In this document: positions 13,001 through 24,249 of the stretch, one piece after another
Position numbering within the stretch: position 1 is the stretch's first letter
Layout: each line of letters starts with the position of its first letter
Source of the DNA: Zygnema cylindricum
Taxonomy: Eukaryota; Streptophyta; Zygnematophyceae; Zygnematales; Zygnemataceae
Assembly: GCA_037447655.1 (NCBI GenBank)
Contig: JBBHKE010001274.1
Coordinates: forward strand, 42,180 to 106,179
Direction of reading: 5' to 3'
DNA: 64,000 nucleotides
The notes under the pieces: model-generated
What the model was told of the DNA's origin: nothing
Seen by the model: the letters and a program-made list of their open reading frames with translations, nothing else
The model's database searches: none
Translations under genes and position numbers: made by a program

Positions 13001-16000
13001 AAGGCAAGTCGGGCAATTGTCGATACACTTCCCAAACAGTGGGGAAAAGCTGTTGGAGGGGAGGGTATGACGGGGCATTTGACTCTTCTCTCTGCTCAGT
13101 TGGGAGAAAAACAGAGGCGACATCAACACTATTTAGAGTACCTGTCTCGTACGGGTTGCCACCAGGAGCTGCAGAAACTTCAAAGTATGTCACCTTCTGT
13201 TTTCTTTTTTTGTCAAGGAGCCTGGACCCTCTGATTTTTTTTTTTTTTTTTTTAATGTGTGAAGGGGTCCCTATTTTTTTATTTTAGTCTAGAGGCTATT
13301 CTGTTTGCTTAATCCTGGGAGGATTTTGCAGTAGCCGCTATTAGTAGGTGTAAATACTATGGTGGTTTTGTAAAAGTGCATTCAAGGCAAGGTTGGGGGG
13401 AGGGGAGTTTTTTTTTCTTTGGTTTTTTTGCGATTGTCTAAGGGATGTTAAGAGAGGCACTTTACGATGACCTTTCTTTTGGTGGCTTTTTAAGTGTTTG
13501 TAACTCACAGAGTAAAAAACATTTCAATTCCATAAATCGAAAATTTAAACACGCTTATTTTAGCATTTCTATATTTGTGCTATTCTTGCTGCAGCGGCAG
13601 TACATGCTTTTTCTGTACTAATATTTGAACTAGCACAACCTGGCAATCAGGTTTTTGGTAAAATCATTAAACGTATAATGTGTTAATTATGCGTGTGTTT
13701 ATGGATTTGGTAAAATCAGGCAAGACGAATAGAAGAGAATGTTTTCAGGAGTCTTACTTAAGCTTTTACCACAAGGTCAAGCTAGAGTCTGCTTCCTCTG
13801 TGGCCTTCTTGTCACAGATTGTTGTTGTTCCATTATATGGTCATTTAATTTGAAAAAGGGAAGTATCTTAAACAAGAGTTGGGAATCGGGAACCATAGTA
13901 TGGAATTGGTGTCAGTGACCAGCAGACATGCGGTTGATGTAAAAGAATAGTTGAGAGCTCATCACTCATACACTACTATCTATGTGATTCTTGACAGAAC
14001 ATGTTTTGGCTGCTATCATGGAAGATGGAGAGAAGCTTGCAGCCGTTTTGCATTTACGAGAATTACACAATAAGCAAGGAAATCAAATAACTTCCTTCGA
14101 CAGCTCTCGAAAACCGGGAAACTGGAGTAGGCCAAATCCTTTGTGGGAAACTGTCCAGTTGACAGGCGATAGGATACGTCATGCCAATGTCTATCTTCTT
14201 GGGAGGGAACAGGGAGATGTTTTCTATACAAGAGTCTCTCAGGTGACCGAACTCTTCATTATAGTCCAACAACATGCAGAAGTTGTGATAGGAAGGAAAG
14301 TGGGTCAACATGGAACTTTGGACAAGAGTGGGTCCCACCTCCCTTTACCTGTGGGAGTCCAAGTGGAACGATTGTGTCAGTTGTCAAATTCTTTGCAAAG
14401 TGCATTAGAAGCTGCCCAGAACTATAAGATTACTCATAAAGAGTGGTATCCAAATGAAGAACAATATCCAGATGATGTGGACGTGGATGTAAGTTCGTTG
14501 GAGGAGCCGGAGTCATGGCTGTCTAGTGGGCCTCTAAGGGGAGGATTTTGGCGCCTTGCCAATTTGTTTTTGGAGCTAAGGTAAGAACAACTCAGGGAAG
14601 GAGAGCTTTTGGAAGAGGGTCAGGGGAATGTTGATGTGACTCTATATTTGTGTGGTGAATTAGAGGTCGAGTGACTTGAAAATCTGAAAAGATTTCAGAA
14701 TGGAGTGGTGAATTGACGTATTATCGCGTGCATGAAGTTGTCCCATGAAGTATTGTGTAATTTTCATTATTTATTCTTGATTTTTTCTGACTTAAGTTCC
14801 ATATCTGCAAGTAAAATATCTCTGCACATCCACACGCGAGCAACAGTTTTCTTGGTTGTAGCTTTCTTCTCCATGATAAAGAATGTGAAATGACATATTT
14901 GTAGTTGCTCAATTACATTACCTTCAGGACACTTCAACGGGGAATGTTGCAACTGTGGCTAGTATTATTAGAGTGTATTTCATATTCTCCTTTGCTCATT
15001 GTCTTGACAAAGGATTTCTCGTGCAGGGGCGAAGTTATATCTTCTGAACCATCACTTATACCAGCTTTTATAAGAGCTTTTCAAGCAGTTTCCTGCCTTC
15101 TTCTAGATATGTATGTTCATGCAATCAGTGCAAAGGAAAGGAGCGGTGAAGATTTTGCAGTTTTGGAATTGGAGTATAGAAAAAGAAGTGAGATGCTTGT
15201 GAAGGAGCTGGTAAAGAATGGTCGTGAAGAAGCATACCGATTGGCACAGGTTTGTCTCTTCTCTTTTCTGTTGCGATGTCTTCATTATACTTATTCCCAA
15301 AGAACTTATGAATGCGGGATTTGAAAATCTTTAATTTTGTGATTTCCTAAAATGCGTATTTTTTCTTTTGTTTGTTGAACTCCGGCACAAAAGGCTTCTG
15401 TTTGTGAAAAGTGATTCACCAAATTTGGAAAGAGGCAGTTAGATATTTGAAGTTAGGGGTCCGGAGTCAGACGGTCTTTATTGCAATCGCCTCATGAGTA
15501 CAGGTTTCTGGAGTTGAAAATAAGTTGTAAATGCGGCATATTCATTTTAGGTACGAGGCTCATGTTGTCATTAGTTTGTGCATGTTTGGCTTACCGTGTA
15601 ACTTCTGGGCAGCAAATCAAGTTAAACTTTGGATGATGCTTACTTTTCTGAATAGTATGTGTGTATTGAAACTTGCGCTCTCTGTTTTGCATATAATTTC
15701 ATGGAGCTGCTGGTAGATAGGTGGATTTTCTGCATCATCGCTATCGCTATGCTCGTCGTTATTAGTCTTCAACATTTTTTGGGCAGTCAAACTAATTGGT
15801 CAACTGCTGGAATTTTTTTGTTTGATGAACCGCGATCTTACCTTTCGGTCGTGATGTCACGTTTGAAAATCAGAAAACTCTGTAATGAAAAGAAGCACTT
15901 TGAGTGTCCTTGTCAGGAGACAGATTGCACATGTATCTAATCAAAGAAATTGTTTTGCGGGCCAACAGATTATAGGAGATAAGAGCCAAGTTCGCGTGAA

Positions 16001-17033
16001 TCTCCTGACTAATTACAATGTCACAATTCATATTGCAAAGCGACATTGTATGTATGATGCTATGTTGACCATGTGTGAAGAGCTCCAAGATTGGGATGTT
16101 CTTCTCCATTTGATGGAACAGCCCAGTGCAAGAGGGAGAGAAGGCCGATTTTGCCACTTCGTTTTTCAACGATTTTATGAACGAGGATCGCATGGCTTCT
16201 TACTGACCTTTGGGTCCAGGTTTCCTGATGAACTCTCGGACTTTCTGCGAGATATCAAAAGTTTGAGGTGGCTCCATGAGTTGCTTTTGCAAAATTATGG
16301 ATCTGCGGCCAACACTCTGAAACAACAAGCTTTAGCAAAAGATGGTTCAGGAAGGGATGAGAGCAATATGGTCGAAGAAGGGAGCATGGAGAAGGAAAAG
16401 AGGATACGGTTATCTTTTGGAACAAGGAAGCAATTGCTAGCTCTGGCTAAACTTTCAATACTCGTAAACAATGGGGAAGACAAGCAGGAAGCTGCGACTG
16501 AGATTGACGCACATCTAGAATTGTTGAAGATACAAGAAATGGCTGTCCGATCTGGATTGGTGAGTATTGATGTGGTGGGACCAACTCAACTTGCCGAAGC
16601 CTGTTTGAGAGGAAACCGGGCCCTTCAACTTCGTGCTTTTGATGTATTTGCTTTGGGAGGGTCGGAAATGAGAAGATTTTCTAAGGTCTTATTAGAGCAA
16701 GCATGGCTCTATGCAGTCGACCTCGACTCTTGGATTGACCTCAAAATGCGATACGAGGTTGAAGGATGGAGTGAAGAACAGTACGAGGAGATGTTACGGG
16801 GAACGGCATTGTTCCATGCATCGAAATGCTGTTACGGAAAGGAATCTTTTCGGATTGGCGAACCGTTTGAAGCGGTTTTGCCGTTGTTCCCTGAAGACGA
16901 ATTGGATACAAGTGGACGAGGGGCAATCAAAGGGTTAGGAGATTCAGTTCAGACACTAATATCTCGTCACCTAGCGTACGAAGATGCTGGAGAGGCCATG
17001 ATTGAAGCATTACGGATGGGAAAAGGTTCATGA
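7006..17033 (+). CDS. NUP133: nuclear pore complex protein Nup133-like, six exons
   Basis: Exons are 7006-7148, 8535-8659, 10401-13184, 13998-14580, 15027-15249 and 16041-17033. Every junction is GT..AG and every phase matches, giving 4851 nt and 1616 residues. Nup133 is a scaffold nucleoporin of the Y (Nup107-160) complex at the nuclear envelope. Family signs: an N-terminal TGTPDSPWW and VPLARVSP, as in plant homologues; a beta-propeller region with GIAWMLFGSKLYVWN (about residues 103-117), VVYWPDI and the well-conserved DLAGQKQVWLLDL plus SLCKDRASVSSYNTQYWLLS; and an alpha-helical C-terminal half with EDGEKLAAVLHLRELHNKQ (exon 4) and FCHFVFQRFYERG, DSWIDLKMRYEVEGWSEEQY (exon 6). It is longer than usual (plant proteins are about 1300) because of low-complexity inserts, such as a Gln-rich stretch near residues 440-455 and Pro/Ser- and Gly/Glu-rich stretches. 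The ATG at 7006 gives MFSS. For exon 6 a second in-phase acceptor at 15968 would add 24 residues. I prefer 16040 because the helical region then aligns without a gap. Confidence 0.93.
7149..8534 (+). other. NUP133 intron 1
   Basis: The donor gtgaat follows CTCGCTAG, and the acceptor is ttatccacag. The intron is in phase 2. It contains the small M-family inverted-repeat element at 7271-7378. No other coding segment is supported. Confidence 0.85.
7271..7378. mobile_element. M-family miniature TIR element, copy M1 (108 bp)
   Basis: It starts CAATTGGAAACTCTATTTGC and ends agtGTTTCCAATTG, so the outer 11 bp are an exact inverted repeat. The interior has actatacgcgt and tataatactgtata. Copy M2 at 9507-9592 and the interrupted copy M3 at 23072-23891 share the GGAAAC ends and the TATNTGCGGT sub-terminal block. 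It is non-coding and lies inside NUP133 intron 1. Confidence 0.65.
8660..10400 (+). other. NUP133 intron 2
   Basis: The donor gtcagc follows GAAACAG, and the acceptor is cactgcttgcag. The intron is in phase 1 and 1741 bp long, the longest of the gene. It holds the M2 miniature element at 9507-9592. Open frames inside (9721-10277) are T-rich and have no domain. Confidence 0.85.
9507..9592. mobile_element. M-family miniature TIR element, copy M2 (86 bp)
   Basis: GGAAACTCTATATGTGGTAA on the left matches M1, and the right end is agcGTTTCC. It shares the interior block catactgtacgcgtatcata with M1 (ccgtactatacgcgtgtttta). It lies in NUP133 intron 2. It is non-coding. Confidence 0.6.
13185..13997 (+). 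other. NUP133 intron 3
   Basis: The donor gtatgt is at 13185 and the acceptor tcttgacag ends at 13997. The intron is in phase 1. It is AT-rich with a 20-bp T run near 13235-13254. No nested feature was seen. Confidence 0.85.
14581..15026 (+). other. NUP133 intron 4
   Basis: The donor gtaaga is at 14581 and the acceptor ctcgtgcag ends at 15026. The intron is in phase 2. No nested feature was seen. Confidence 0.85.
15250..16040 (+). other. NUP133 intron 5
   Basis: The donor gtttgt is at 15250. Two phase-0 acceptors are possible: gccaacag ending at 15968 and attgcaaag ending at 16040. The later one joins RLAQ to RHCMYDAML with no inserted residues. A transcript read is needed to choose between them. 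Confidence 0.7.
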
Positions 17034-18870
17034 GGTACAAGAAGAGGTACATGAGTTGTATCTGCTGAAAATTGGTTAGAGAACATGGAGGTGGAAGGCT
17101 TGAACGTGTGCGGTTAGTCTTTTGTGTCAAATAAGATCTTAGATGTGATCCCAAAATGGTTTCAGATCGGCAAGAAAAACCACGACAGATAGAAGCAGTG
17201 AAAGCTCAACATAGACAACAAGGCTCCCTAAAATTCTCACAATTTTTGTACCGACATGTTGTTTTTGAACAAATTTTTGCTGTCTGTTTCGTTGTAGACG
17301 TGTATTTCGTTGCAATTTTGGTCGTTTAAGTTGATAAATAGTCCCAGTTTTGTTCTTTTCAAATAAGGTCCGTTTGTGGGTTTTTTCGTTTTTTGCACGG
17401 GTAGGTTTCGAGGTAGTAAGCGTCGACTATGGTACTTTCTGAGCACAAGAGTAGTGTTTCTGCTTCTCACACTTAAAGGTTTTAGGAAGTGAAAATACGT
17501 GAAGGTGACATTTGGTAGCCAATTGCTGTGTGATTTTTTCAAATTTGTGATTTTACTCGCTATGCAATATTCCGATAAGAAATCAATGAAGAAGGTTCTA
17601 TTGAAGTTTGTAACACAATGAATACAATGTCTCTGTTTTTTTGCACCGATTGTTTCACTTCTTTATTTCATCTTTGGGAGGCGGCAATCCTTGAACCGGC
17701 GAATCTTCATTGTCTTTTCCACAGTTTTAATGTGCGAAAACAATTTGAAATGCTATGTATTGTGACCCTGTACAGTATGTGTACTATTCACAGAATTCCT
17801 TGCAATTTGTGAATTGTACGGGCTTTCAGTATATACTATTCGCATCCGGTTTTACACATTGAACATATGGGTTTTCATGGGTGGTTTTGTTGACGAGCAT
17901 AGCAACTACGTGTGGAAATTGCATAGCTCTGTCCTAAAGCTCCATTTTAAATAGAAAAGACGAAGTTTAAGGTTCATTTTTCCATTTCCTATTGTCATCC
18001 CTAAAACATGTGAAATTAGTTACAAACAGACGAAATCCAGGTTAAGTTCTGTTAACTGCAAGGACATATATTTCTTTAAGGCAAAACACCGATTTGAGTT
18101 GTCTATTTAGTCGAGGCTCTCAACTACCTTGGGTTCGATTTCATTTTGTAGGTGTATTTGCAATTATTTCACCTTAAATTGGATACAAACTGGTATAGAA
18201 TATTCAGTAAAATATTACAAAAAAATGCTCTATATGATTCAATGTGTTCTTAGATTATGCAAGAAAACGGGAAAGAGCTTCTTTACCTGGGGATTTGTTT
18301 ATCTTTTATTTTCTTTGCGTCACACAACTTTTTTTATTCATTGTTTTTGTACATGAATTCGAGTCTGATGTGGCTCTTTCTGATTGGAGAATGTATGCCT
18401 GTTAAAAAGACACGCTTCAATAATATGCTACCTTTGTTATATATGACAAATAGGTTGACTTCTGGTTCAAAGGAAAATAGTTTTAGCTTTGCATAGCTGA
18501 ATTTTTTATCTGGTTATTGATTAGTAGACATTAGTGCTTTTTTTTAGAAAATATTGTGGTAAAATAAAGTTGCTTATCCATTAGTCATTGTCACTAAAAT
18601 CGATTGTAATTAGTTTTCGTTTCACTTATAGTTTGAAAAACTTTTGTTTCTTTAGCCTTTATTTGTCCTCAAAAAATAATTTTCTCGCTTCTTATTTTGA
18701 CACAGATGGTTTACTATATAGCTTGTTCTACACTAAAAATATACAATCTTCTTCAAAAGTGAAATTTTTGCCGTGGTTTGTCATTGGCATATTTGTTATC
18801 TTAACTACCTTGAAATTTCGTACATGTCAGTAGACGCGTTAATGCGTATCGTACGTACTATATTTAATTT
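17034..18870. other. NUP133 3' flank and AT-rich intergenic DNA
   Basis: The NUP133 3' UTR must lie here, but I cannot place a polyadenylation site with confidence. The open frames (17618-17812, 18129-18496, 18588-18833) are T-rich and show no domain. I see no feature. Confidence 0.5.
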
Positions 18871-19851
18871 AGCCCATAGTTGTTCAAAACGTATTTTACG
18901 CACGATTCAAACGCGCAAATAATACGTAGAGATCGAAGAGGTCGATTTGAAACAATAGTAAAAATCGTTAATGAATTTCTGTCCGTACAATTCCGTACAT
19001 GTAAAAAAAAATGAATTGAAGTATTGAACATGTACCGTACGTTTCCCCTTAAATGAGCGGTAAAAACATTTAACGATTTAAATGCTTATTACCCTCCATG
19101 TGTGTATTGGAACATTTATACCAACTGGTTACGGACGACGCTCTTCGAGGATATTATGACAATCTGTAGAGCCAAGTTTAAAATTTGGATAACGCTTCCT
19201 TTTTGTCAGAATAATATTGTCTGTCTGTCTCAAACTATTTGATAGGCAGCCATGACCTTCTCTCTCTACCCCTCCGAGAGCATGCGACTGCAAAAAAACA
19301 AAGTACAGTCCATATGCAGATGACATTTTTCATCATTCACCATTGCACGACGTAATATGTTAATAATTAAATAATAAAAAAAAAAAAAACAATCACATTA
19401 AACCAAAAAAGAATTACATATATCTTCTTCATCTATCTTTACTCTAAATCTTCTTCCCCTACATCGAAGTCCATCATGTCTTCATACGAATTTGAAAAAG
19501 ACGTTCGTACACATTTTAAACTTACAACGCGCAAATAGTGTGACGCTGCAACGTCTCTTTTTGAAATTGTCCGTACTTGAACAATAGAATTCCGTACATT
19601 ATCCGTGAAATTCCTGTTCAGTTTACCGGACAGAAATGCTAATACGTGCAGCGTATCTTTTCGTCAAATTCTGTACATTCCCAGTAAAAAACCGTACAGC
19701 TACCGTAAAATAGCGTACAGTTCCCGTAAATTGTTCTTCCAGTTTACCAGACAGAAAGTGCATTGCGTTTTTTTGCGATTTTTTCAAAAGTCACGAATAA
19801 TACGTAAAAATCCGAAAAAATAAAAATATCGCGCGATTTGAACAACATTGC

Positions 19852-20481
19852 GTTGTTCACACTTGAAAAAGGGGGAAACGGTATGGTATGAAAACGGTAC
19901 TTTTTTTTGTCCGCCGTGAACTGGCACGTGACGCTAGCCTACGTCAACTAGCGTGTCGTGATACGAGCCACTTGTCCGTACGAAAAAGGAAACTCTTTGC
20001 GGACATGATATGTACGAACCCTTTTAAACCAAAATGTACTGCCACGCAAGCGTTTGTACAGACCGAAAATAACCGCGAAGGAACTTTGGACATGCCTTTT
20101 TTTTTTTTTTCCATCGGTGTTTTTTTTAGGGTGACATCACGTGTTCTCTTATCTGATTGGTCCCCTAGTTTATTCATAAGTTTGCGACGGAATGAATTCT
20201 TGTACGGTTCACGTCCGTGCGCTTCGTTTCGTAATTCTTCAAAAACGAAAAAGTGCATTCCGAACATGATGTCCGATGGCGAACGGCAGTTGCCGTTTGC
20301 TTTACGCAGTTCTCTATTTTTTACGCATAAAACTGCATCATTTGTCCGCAGCTACGCTCCAAAATGGTCGAAACCAACCGCCCCAACCGTCACCGCCGCG
20401 TTTTTTGTCATTTTATGATATCTGGCGTACGGATCCCAAAATTTATGACATCGTTTTCCCATTTTTCCAAGTGTGAACAAC
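19852..20481. mobile_element. putative TIR element of unassigned family (630 bp)
   Basis: The left end GTTGTTCACACTTGAAAAAG and the right end, whose complement reads GTTGTTCACACTTGGAAAAA, form an inverted repeat of about 16 exact bases that continues imperfectly to about 30. No target duplication is convincing. An overlapping pair of open frames (19888-20418 + and 19944-20267 -) fills the interior. They mirror each other and show no known domain, so I treat the element as non-coding. Confidence 0.5.
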
Positions 20482-21160
20482 GTAAATGATTTGGGGTGAC
20501 GTTGCATCACACGAAAAGTGAGGTTGTTTACGGAAATCCGAACCTCTCCGTACTACGCTGTACCTCTTATTTTGTTTTTATTCGCGAACAACATTATAAA
20601 GAATCTTGCCAATATTCTCTAAATGTCTAGGAGGTAATAATGACCGTTGGATTTTTTTCCGCGAAGCATTCGCTTCCAAAGTTTTTGTAAATGGTGATGT
20701 ACCTCCCAGAAAAATTTGAGCGACGACACGCTGGATAATGAATATACGTATCAGGACGGCAACCAACGGGAATCGAAAAATTTCGCACATGATATATACA
20801 TTCAAAAATCCAACCAAAATCACAAAAGTAATTTCGTAACGAACTTTCGTCGCGCTATTTTTGTTACCACGCATTCGTAACACTATTTGCGGCAGCGCTC
20901 ATTCGTCACGCGAAAAAGCAGAAAGCCAGAAACCCTAAAAAAATGAGCTGGCATCTGACAAGCGTTTGCAAAGAGTACAAAATTTGTGCGGTACGATGCC
21001 CAGGTCCGCACGTACTTGCAAATGATGATGTTTTCGAGTTGAAGTTGGTCGGTGTAAAAAATATTTGACGATTTTAATTATACGATCTTATCTTTCGTGG
21101 TACCACTCATTCCCGAGCACGTGGATTACAGGCTCTACGCGATAGAACTTCGTTCAAATG
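20482..21160. other. intergenic DNA between TIR elements
   Basis: The stretch is rich in gtacg and cgtac words, like the neighbouring elements, but I could not define ends for a further element. No coding region is supported. Confidence 0.4.
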
Positions 21161-21162
21161 TA

Positions 21163-21663
21163 CACCGCGCATCGTAATTAGAGTAATGAAAAAATTAGAG
21201 TAAAAAAAGATAAAAAATTAATTAGAGTAATTTACTCTAATTTATGTGATAGAGCTGTTTCAAAAAGGAATTTACTCTAATTTATGCGGTGTACTCTAAT
21301 TTGGCAAGTTAATATCCTCTAGTGTAAATAAGGTATTCGTACAGAATCTGACAAAACGTACAGTTTATCGTCACTATGACGTTCGCACTACGCGTTTTGT
21401 TAAAACGCAGTTACATGATAATGGCCTGTATTAAATCATTATTTGTACTTTTTTACTTATAAAAGTACAGCTTTGCACGGTCGGACGTCGTCCGTACTCC
21501 ACACTATTTAAAAAGAACATATATTAGAATTAAAAACGCTAATTAAACCTTACCTAAATTATAATAATGAAAAAATTAGAATCGATTACTCTATTTGATG
21601 TGATAGAGTCAAAATTTCGAGCGACCGAATTAGAGTAATTTACTCTAATTACGATTCGCGGTG
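21163..21663. mobile_element. T-family TIR element, copy T3 (501 bp)
   Basis: The left end is CACCGCGCATCGTAATTAGA and the right end is the complement of CACCGCGAATCGTAATTAGA. TA lies on each side (21161-21162 and 21664-21665). The interior is full of short inverted ttagagtaa/ttactctaa units. No coding frame is present. Confidence 0.78.
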
Positions 21664-21722
21664 TAGCATCCTGTAATGTTAGCGGTACAATTACAGAAAA
21701 TCCTGATTGAACGCCACCCTTA

Positions 21723-22925
21723 GGGCGTGTCCCCATGTAACCAATATTTTGAAACGTTATTTTGGAATTTACCGCTGATTTTACGGTGTACTTTTCAAAG
21801 TGTGCCTATGTCAATCGTTACACCGCGCATCGTTATTAGTGTCAAATTTTAAATAGTGTGGAAGTAACTATACCGTCATTGACGCTAATTAAGAATTTTT
21901 TTTTTTTTTAAAAAGGTGTATTTTAATTTCGGCGTTTATGCTAATTTGGGAACAGCAAAAATGGAATATTCGTCGTACGATTATATACATTAATGTATGT
22001 ATCCGTACAAAATATTAAAAATCGTACGCCGTCGTGAAATTTAAATATCCGTACATGTAAGACTAATTTACGTGTCAGAACAATCCCGTTTTTTTAGCGC
22101 ATGATCCTATGCGTGCGCGTCTGATTTAACTCATTTTTTGTAAAATTTTCACTTGAAAAGGTACATTTATGTACGGTATGATATCGACCGTACACCACAC
22201 TATTTATATTTTTGTTGCAATTCGTCTTTTACGCTATTATGTACGGTACCGTAATTAACGTGAAGGAAAAATTAAAATCATATATCCTATTTGAGGAAAA
22301 AATCAAAATTTTAAGAACCCAAATTAGTGTCGTTGACACTAATAACGATGCGCGGTGTACTTGCGTGTTCATTGTTTTGAATATGTGGCAGTTGTACACG
22401 TCGCCAATACTTGCGACACCTGTAGACGCCGACAAACTGCTGACATTTGTAGACGCCAACGATCTCGGAACAAACTGCGGACATTTGTACGCCGCAAAGA
22501 GCTCTTGACATACTGGGACAATTGTCGACGCCAACTGTCATTTGTTGACGCCCACACGTGAACGACGCCCACAAATGGACAACATAAGCAAACGGACAAA
22601 CAATTTTTTTTCGTGTATTCTCCCAACTGCAAAGAAACAAATGAAAACTTTTGACGCGTGCAACCCAGGCTTTCTATTCGTCAATAGGGTAGTATTTTGA
22701 TTAAAAGCAGGTCGATTTGATTTCAATGCAAGTGTGAAGATGAGCTGGAAGTGGGTCGCGATGATAATACTGCCAAATCGCCGTACCTTTCAAGTTCCAA
22801 GATGACGCAAAATGTATTTGAGTTTTTGCCCATTTTTAGTACGGCGTAATATTTTCAAGTAGGAAGTCCCATTTTCTGTGTAAACGACGGAAAAAACCCT
22901 TACGTGAACACATGGGGACACGCCC
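21723..22925. mobile_element. Harbinger-like TIR element, copy H1, interrupted by T1
   Basis: The left end is GGGCGTGTCCCCATGT and the right end is its complement ACATGGGGACACGCCC. The direct duplication is TTA (21720-21722 and 22926-22928). A 3-bp TWA duplication with GGG.. ends is the signature of PIF/Harbinger elements. The right-hand interior (gacgcaaaatgta, then cgacggaaaaaaccctta) matches H2 at 53764-54543. The T1 element at 21821-22357 is inserted inside it. The segment 22390-22560 has repeated catttgtagacgcc-like units. No transposase is present. Confidence 0.8.
21821..22357. mobile_element. T-family TIR element, copy T1 (537 bp), uninterrupted
   Basis: It begins CACCGCGCATCGTTATTAGT and ends with the complement. 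TA lies on both sides (21819-21820 and 22358-22359). Its full length is the reverse complement of T2 (53470-54791), except that T2 carries a 780-bp insertion. T1 therefore shows the empty site: tgtaagactaatttacg here, against an interrupted taaatta...ttagtc in T2. No coding frame is present. Confidence 0.85.
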
Positions 22926-23071
22926 TTAGCCTTACTATCTCTTCTATGTTTTATGTCTCGGTCTCTATATTATTTTTTTTTCTTTACGTGCGGTTTTATC
23001 TTTGCTCTTTGTCGTTTTATGGCTCGTCGGTAGAGAAAAAAGCAGCCCCGTGAGGATGTAGCTCATAAATC

Positions 23072-23891
23072 GGAAACGCTATATGCGGTAAACTCATAGA
23101 CTTGTATTACACATTTAGGGTGGACTTCCATTAGACGTCCCAGTAATTGTACGGAAAATTTTACTGAAGGGCGTGCCTTCCATTAGGTCGCGTCTGTAAA
23201 CCTGCGTGGCTCATTCTGGTTGGTAACACGTAGGTTAATATTCGATGCTTAAAATCTAGAAAGAATCTTCGAATGCAATGTCAGAACGCAATATCTGTAC
23301 GAGTGGAAGTAATATCTGTACCAGCAGAGATAATATCTGTACCAGCGGAGGTAATTAATGACTCGTACAGAGGGCATTAAATGTACTACCCAAAATTTCA
23401 AAACGCAACGACAAAAAGGCGGCGGCAAACTTTGATGGTGGGGAGCGTGACGGAATAATTTCGGCGGATTCGCAGCCACCCTGGCGGAAGGCACATGGCC
23501 CTTGCGACGTGTACGCACATACGCGTGCGCTCATCGTGGATTCTATATACCTTTTCCACGCGGCCTATTTTTACACGTTCTGTATTCGAGAATTGTCCTC
23601 ACTGTGCACGGTCTTAGAAAACTGTAGGTTGATGACGTGGCGTCACGGATAAAAAGTGTAATAAAAATCGGACGGTCCTAATTTACGCCTACAACCTTGG
23701 ACAATTTTCTGTAATGTTGTTTTCGTTGAAAAAAATAAGATTCTGTACGAACCTGTACGAAACGGTACGGCCCTCAGTAAAAAACCTCACTTTTTCGCTA
23801 ATGGAAGTCCACCCTTACACGTCACAATTTGACCGTAACCTAGACTACTAAGGTTTGCGTATTGCACGGGAAAACTACATATAGCGTTGCC
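23072..23891. mobile_element. M-family miniature element, copy M3, split by H3
   Basis: The left part has GGAAACGCTATATGCGGTAA and the right part has ctacatatagcgttgcc, the same arrangement as M1 and M2. The H3 element (23118-23814) separates the two. Without H3 the M3 element would be about 120 bp, the size of M1. Confidence 0.6.
23118..23814. mobile_element. Harbinger-like TIR element, copy H3 (697 bp)
   Basis: It starts GGGTGGACTTCCATTAG and ends CTAATGGAAGTCCACCC, flanked by TTA on both sides (23115-23117 and 23815-23817). This is the H1/H2 pattern with a different TIR, so it is a subfamily. The interior has three near-repeats of taatatctgtaccagc at 23290-23345. It is related to H4 at 33187. 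No transposase is present. Confidence 0.8.
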
Positions 23892-24249
23892 AACTGTCTT
23901 CGCACATTTCAAGTTTTCAACCATACTTAAAAAGTGCGAAAACCCATCGGGTACTGTACTATAGTCCCGTACTATAACGCATATTTATAATTTTATACTC
24001 ATAAAAATGCGTATAAAATACGGAGCAACCAGATGATATTATATCGTTTGCACGCAATTTTTATGTATGATTTGAAGTTTTGAACTATGATACAACGGTC
24101 ACCTTTTCTATTCTTTCATTTCATGAGCTTTTCTATTTCCTTAGCCATCTTATTACTTGGTACCCTCAATCATGCTTCATACTTATATTGTTTTACCACA
24201 ATAAAATCTTCTGCTTTAAGCCATTTAATTTTGAATCACTTCCTCTCCC

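Noticed and set aside
18877-19850. A further TIR element with ttgttcaaa ends
   Set aside because: Only about nine bases match in inverted order, which is too short to claim an element.
19888-20418. 176-residue plus-strand frame
   Set aside because: It lies within a TIR element, overlaps an opposed frame of similar length, and shows no transposase or other motif.
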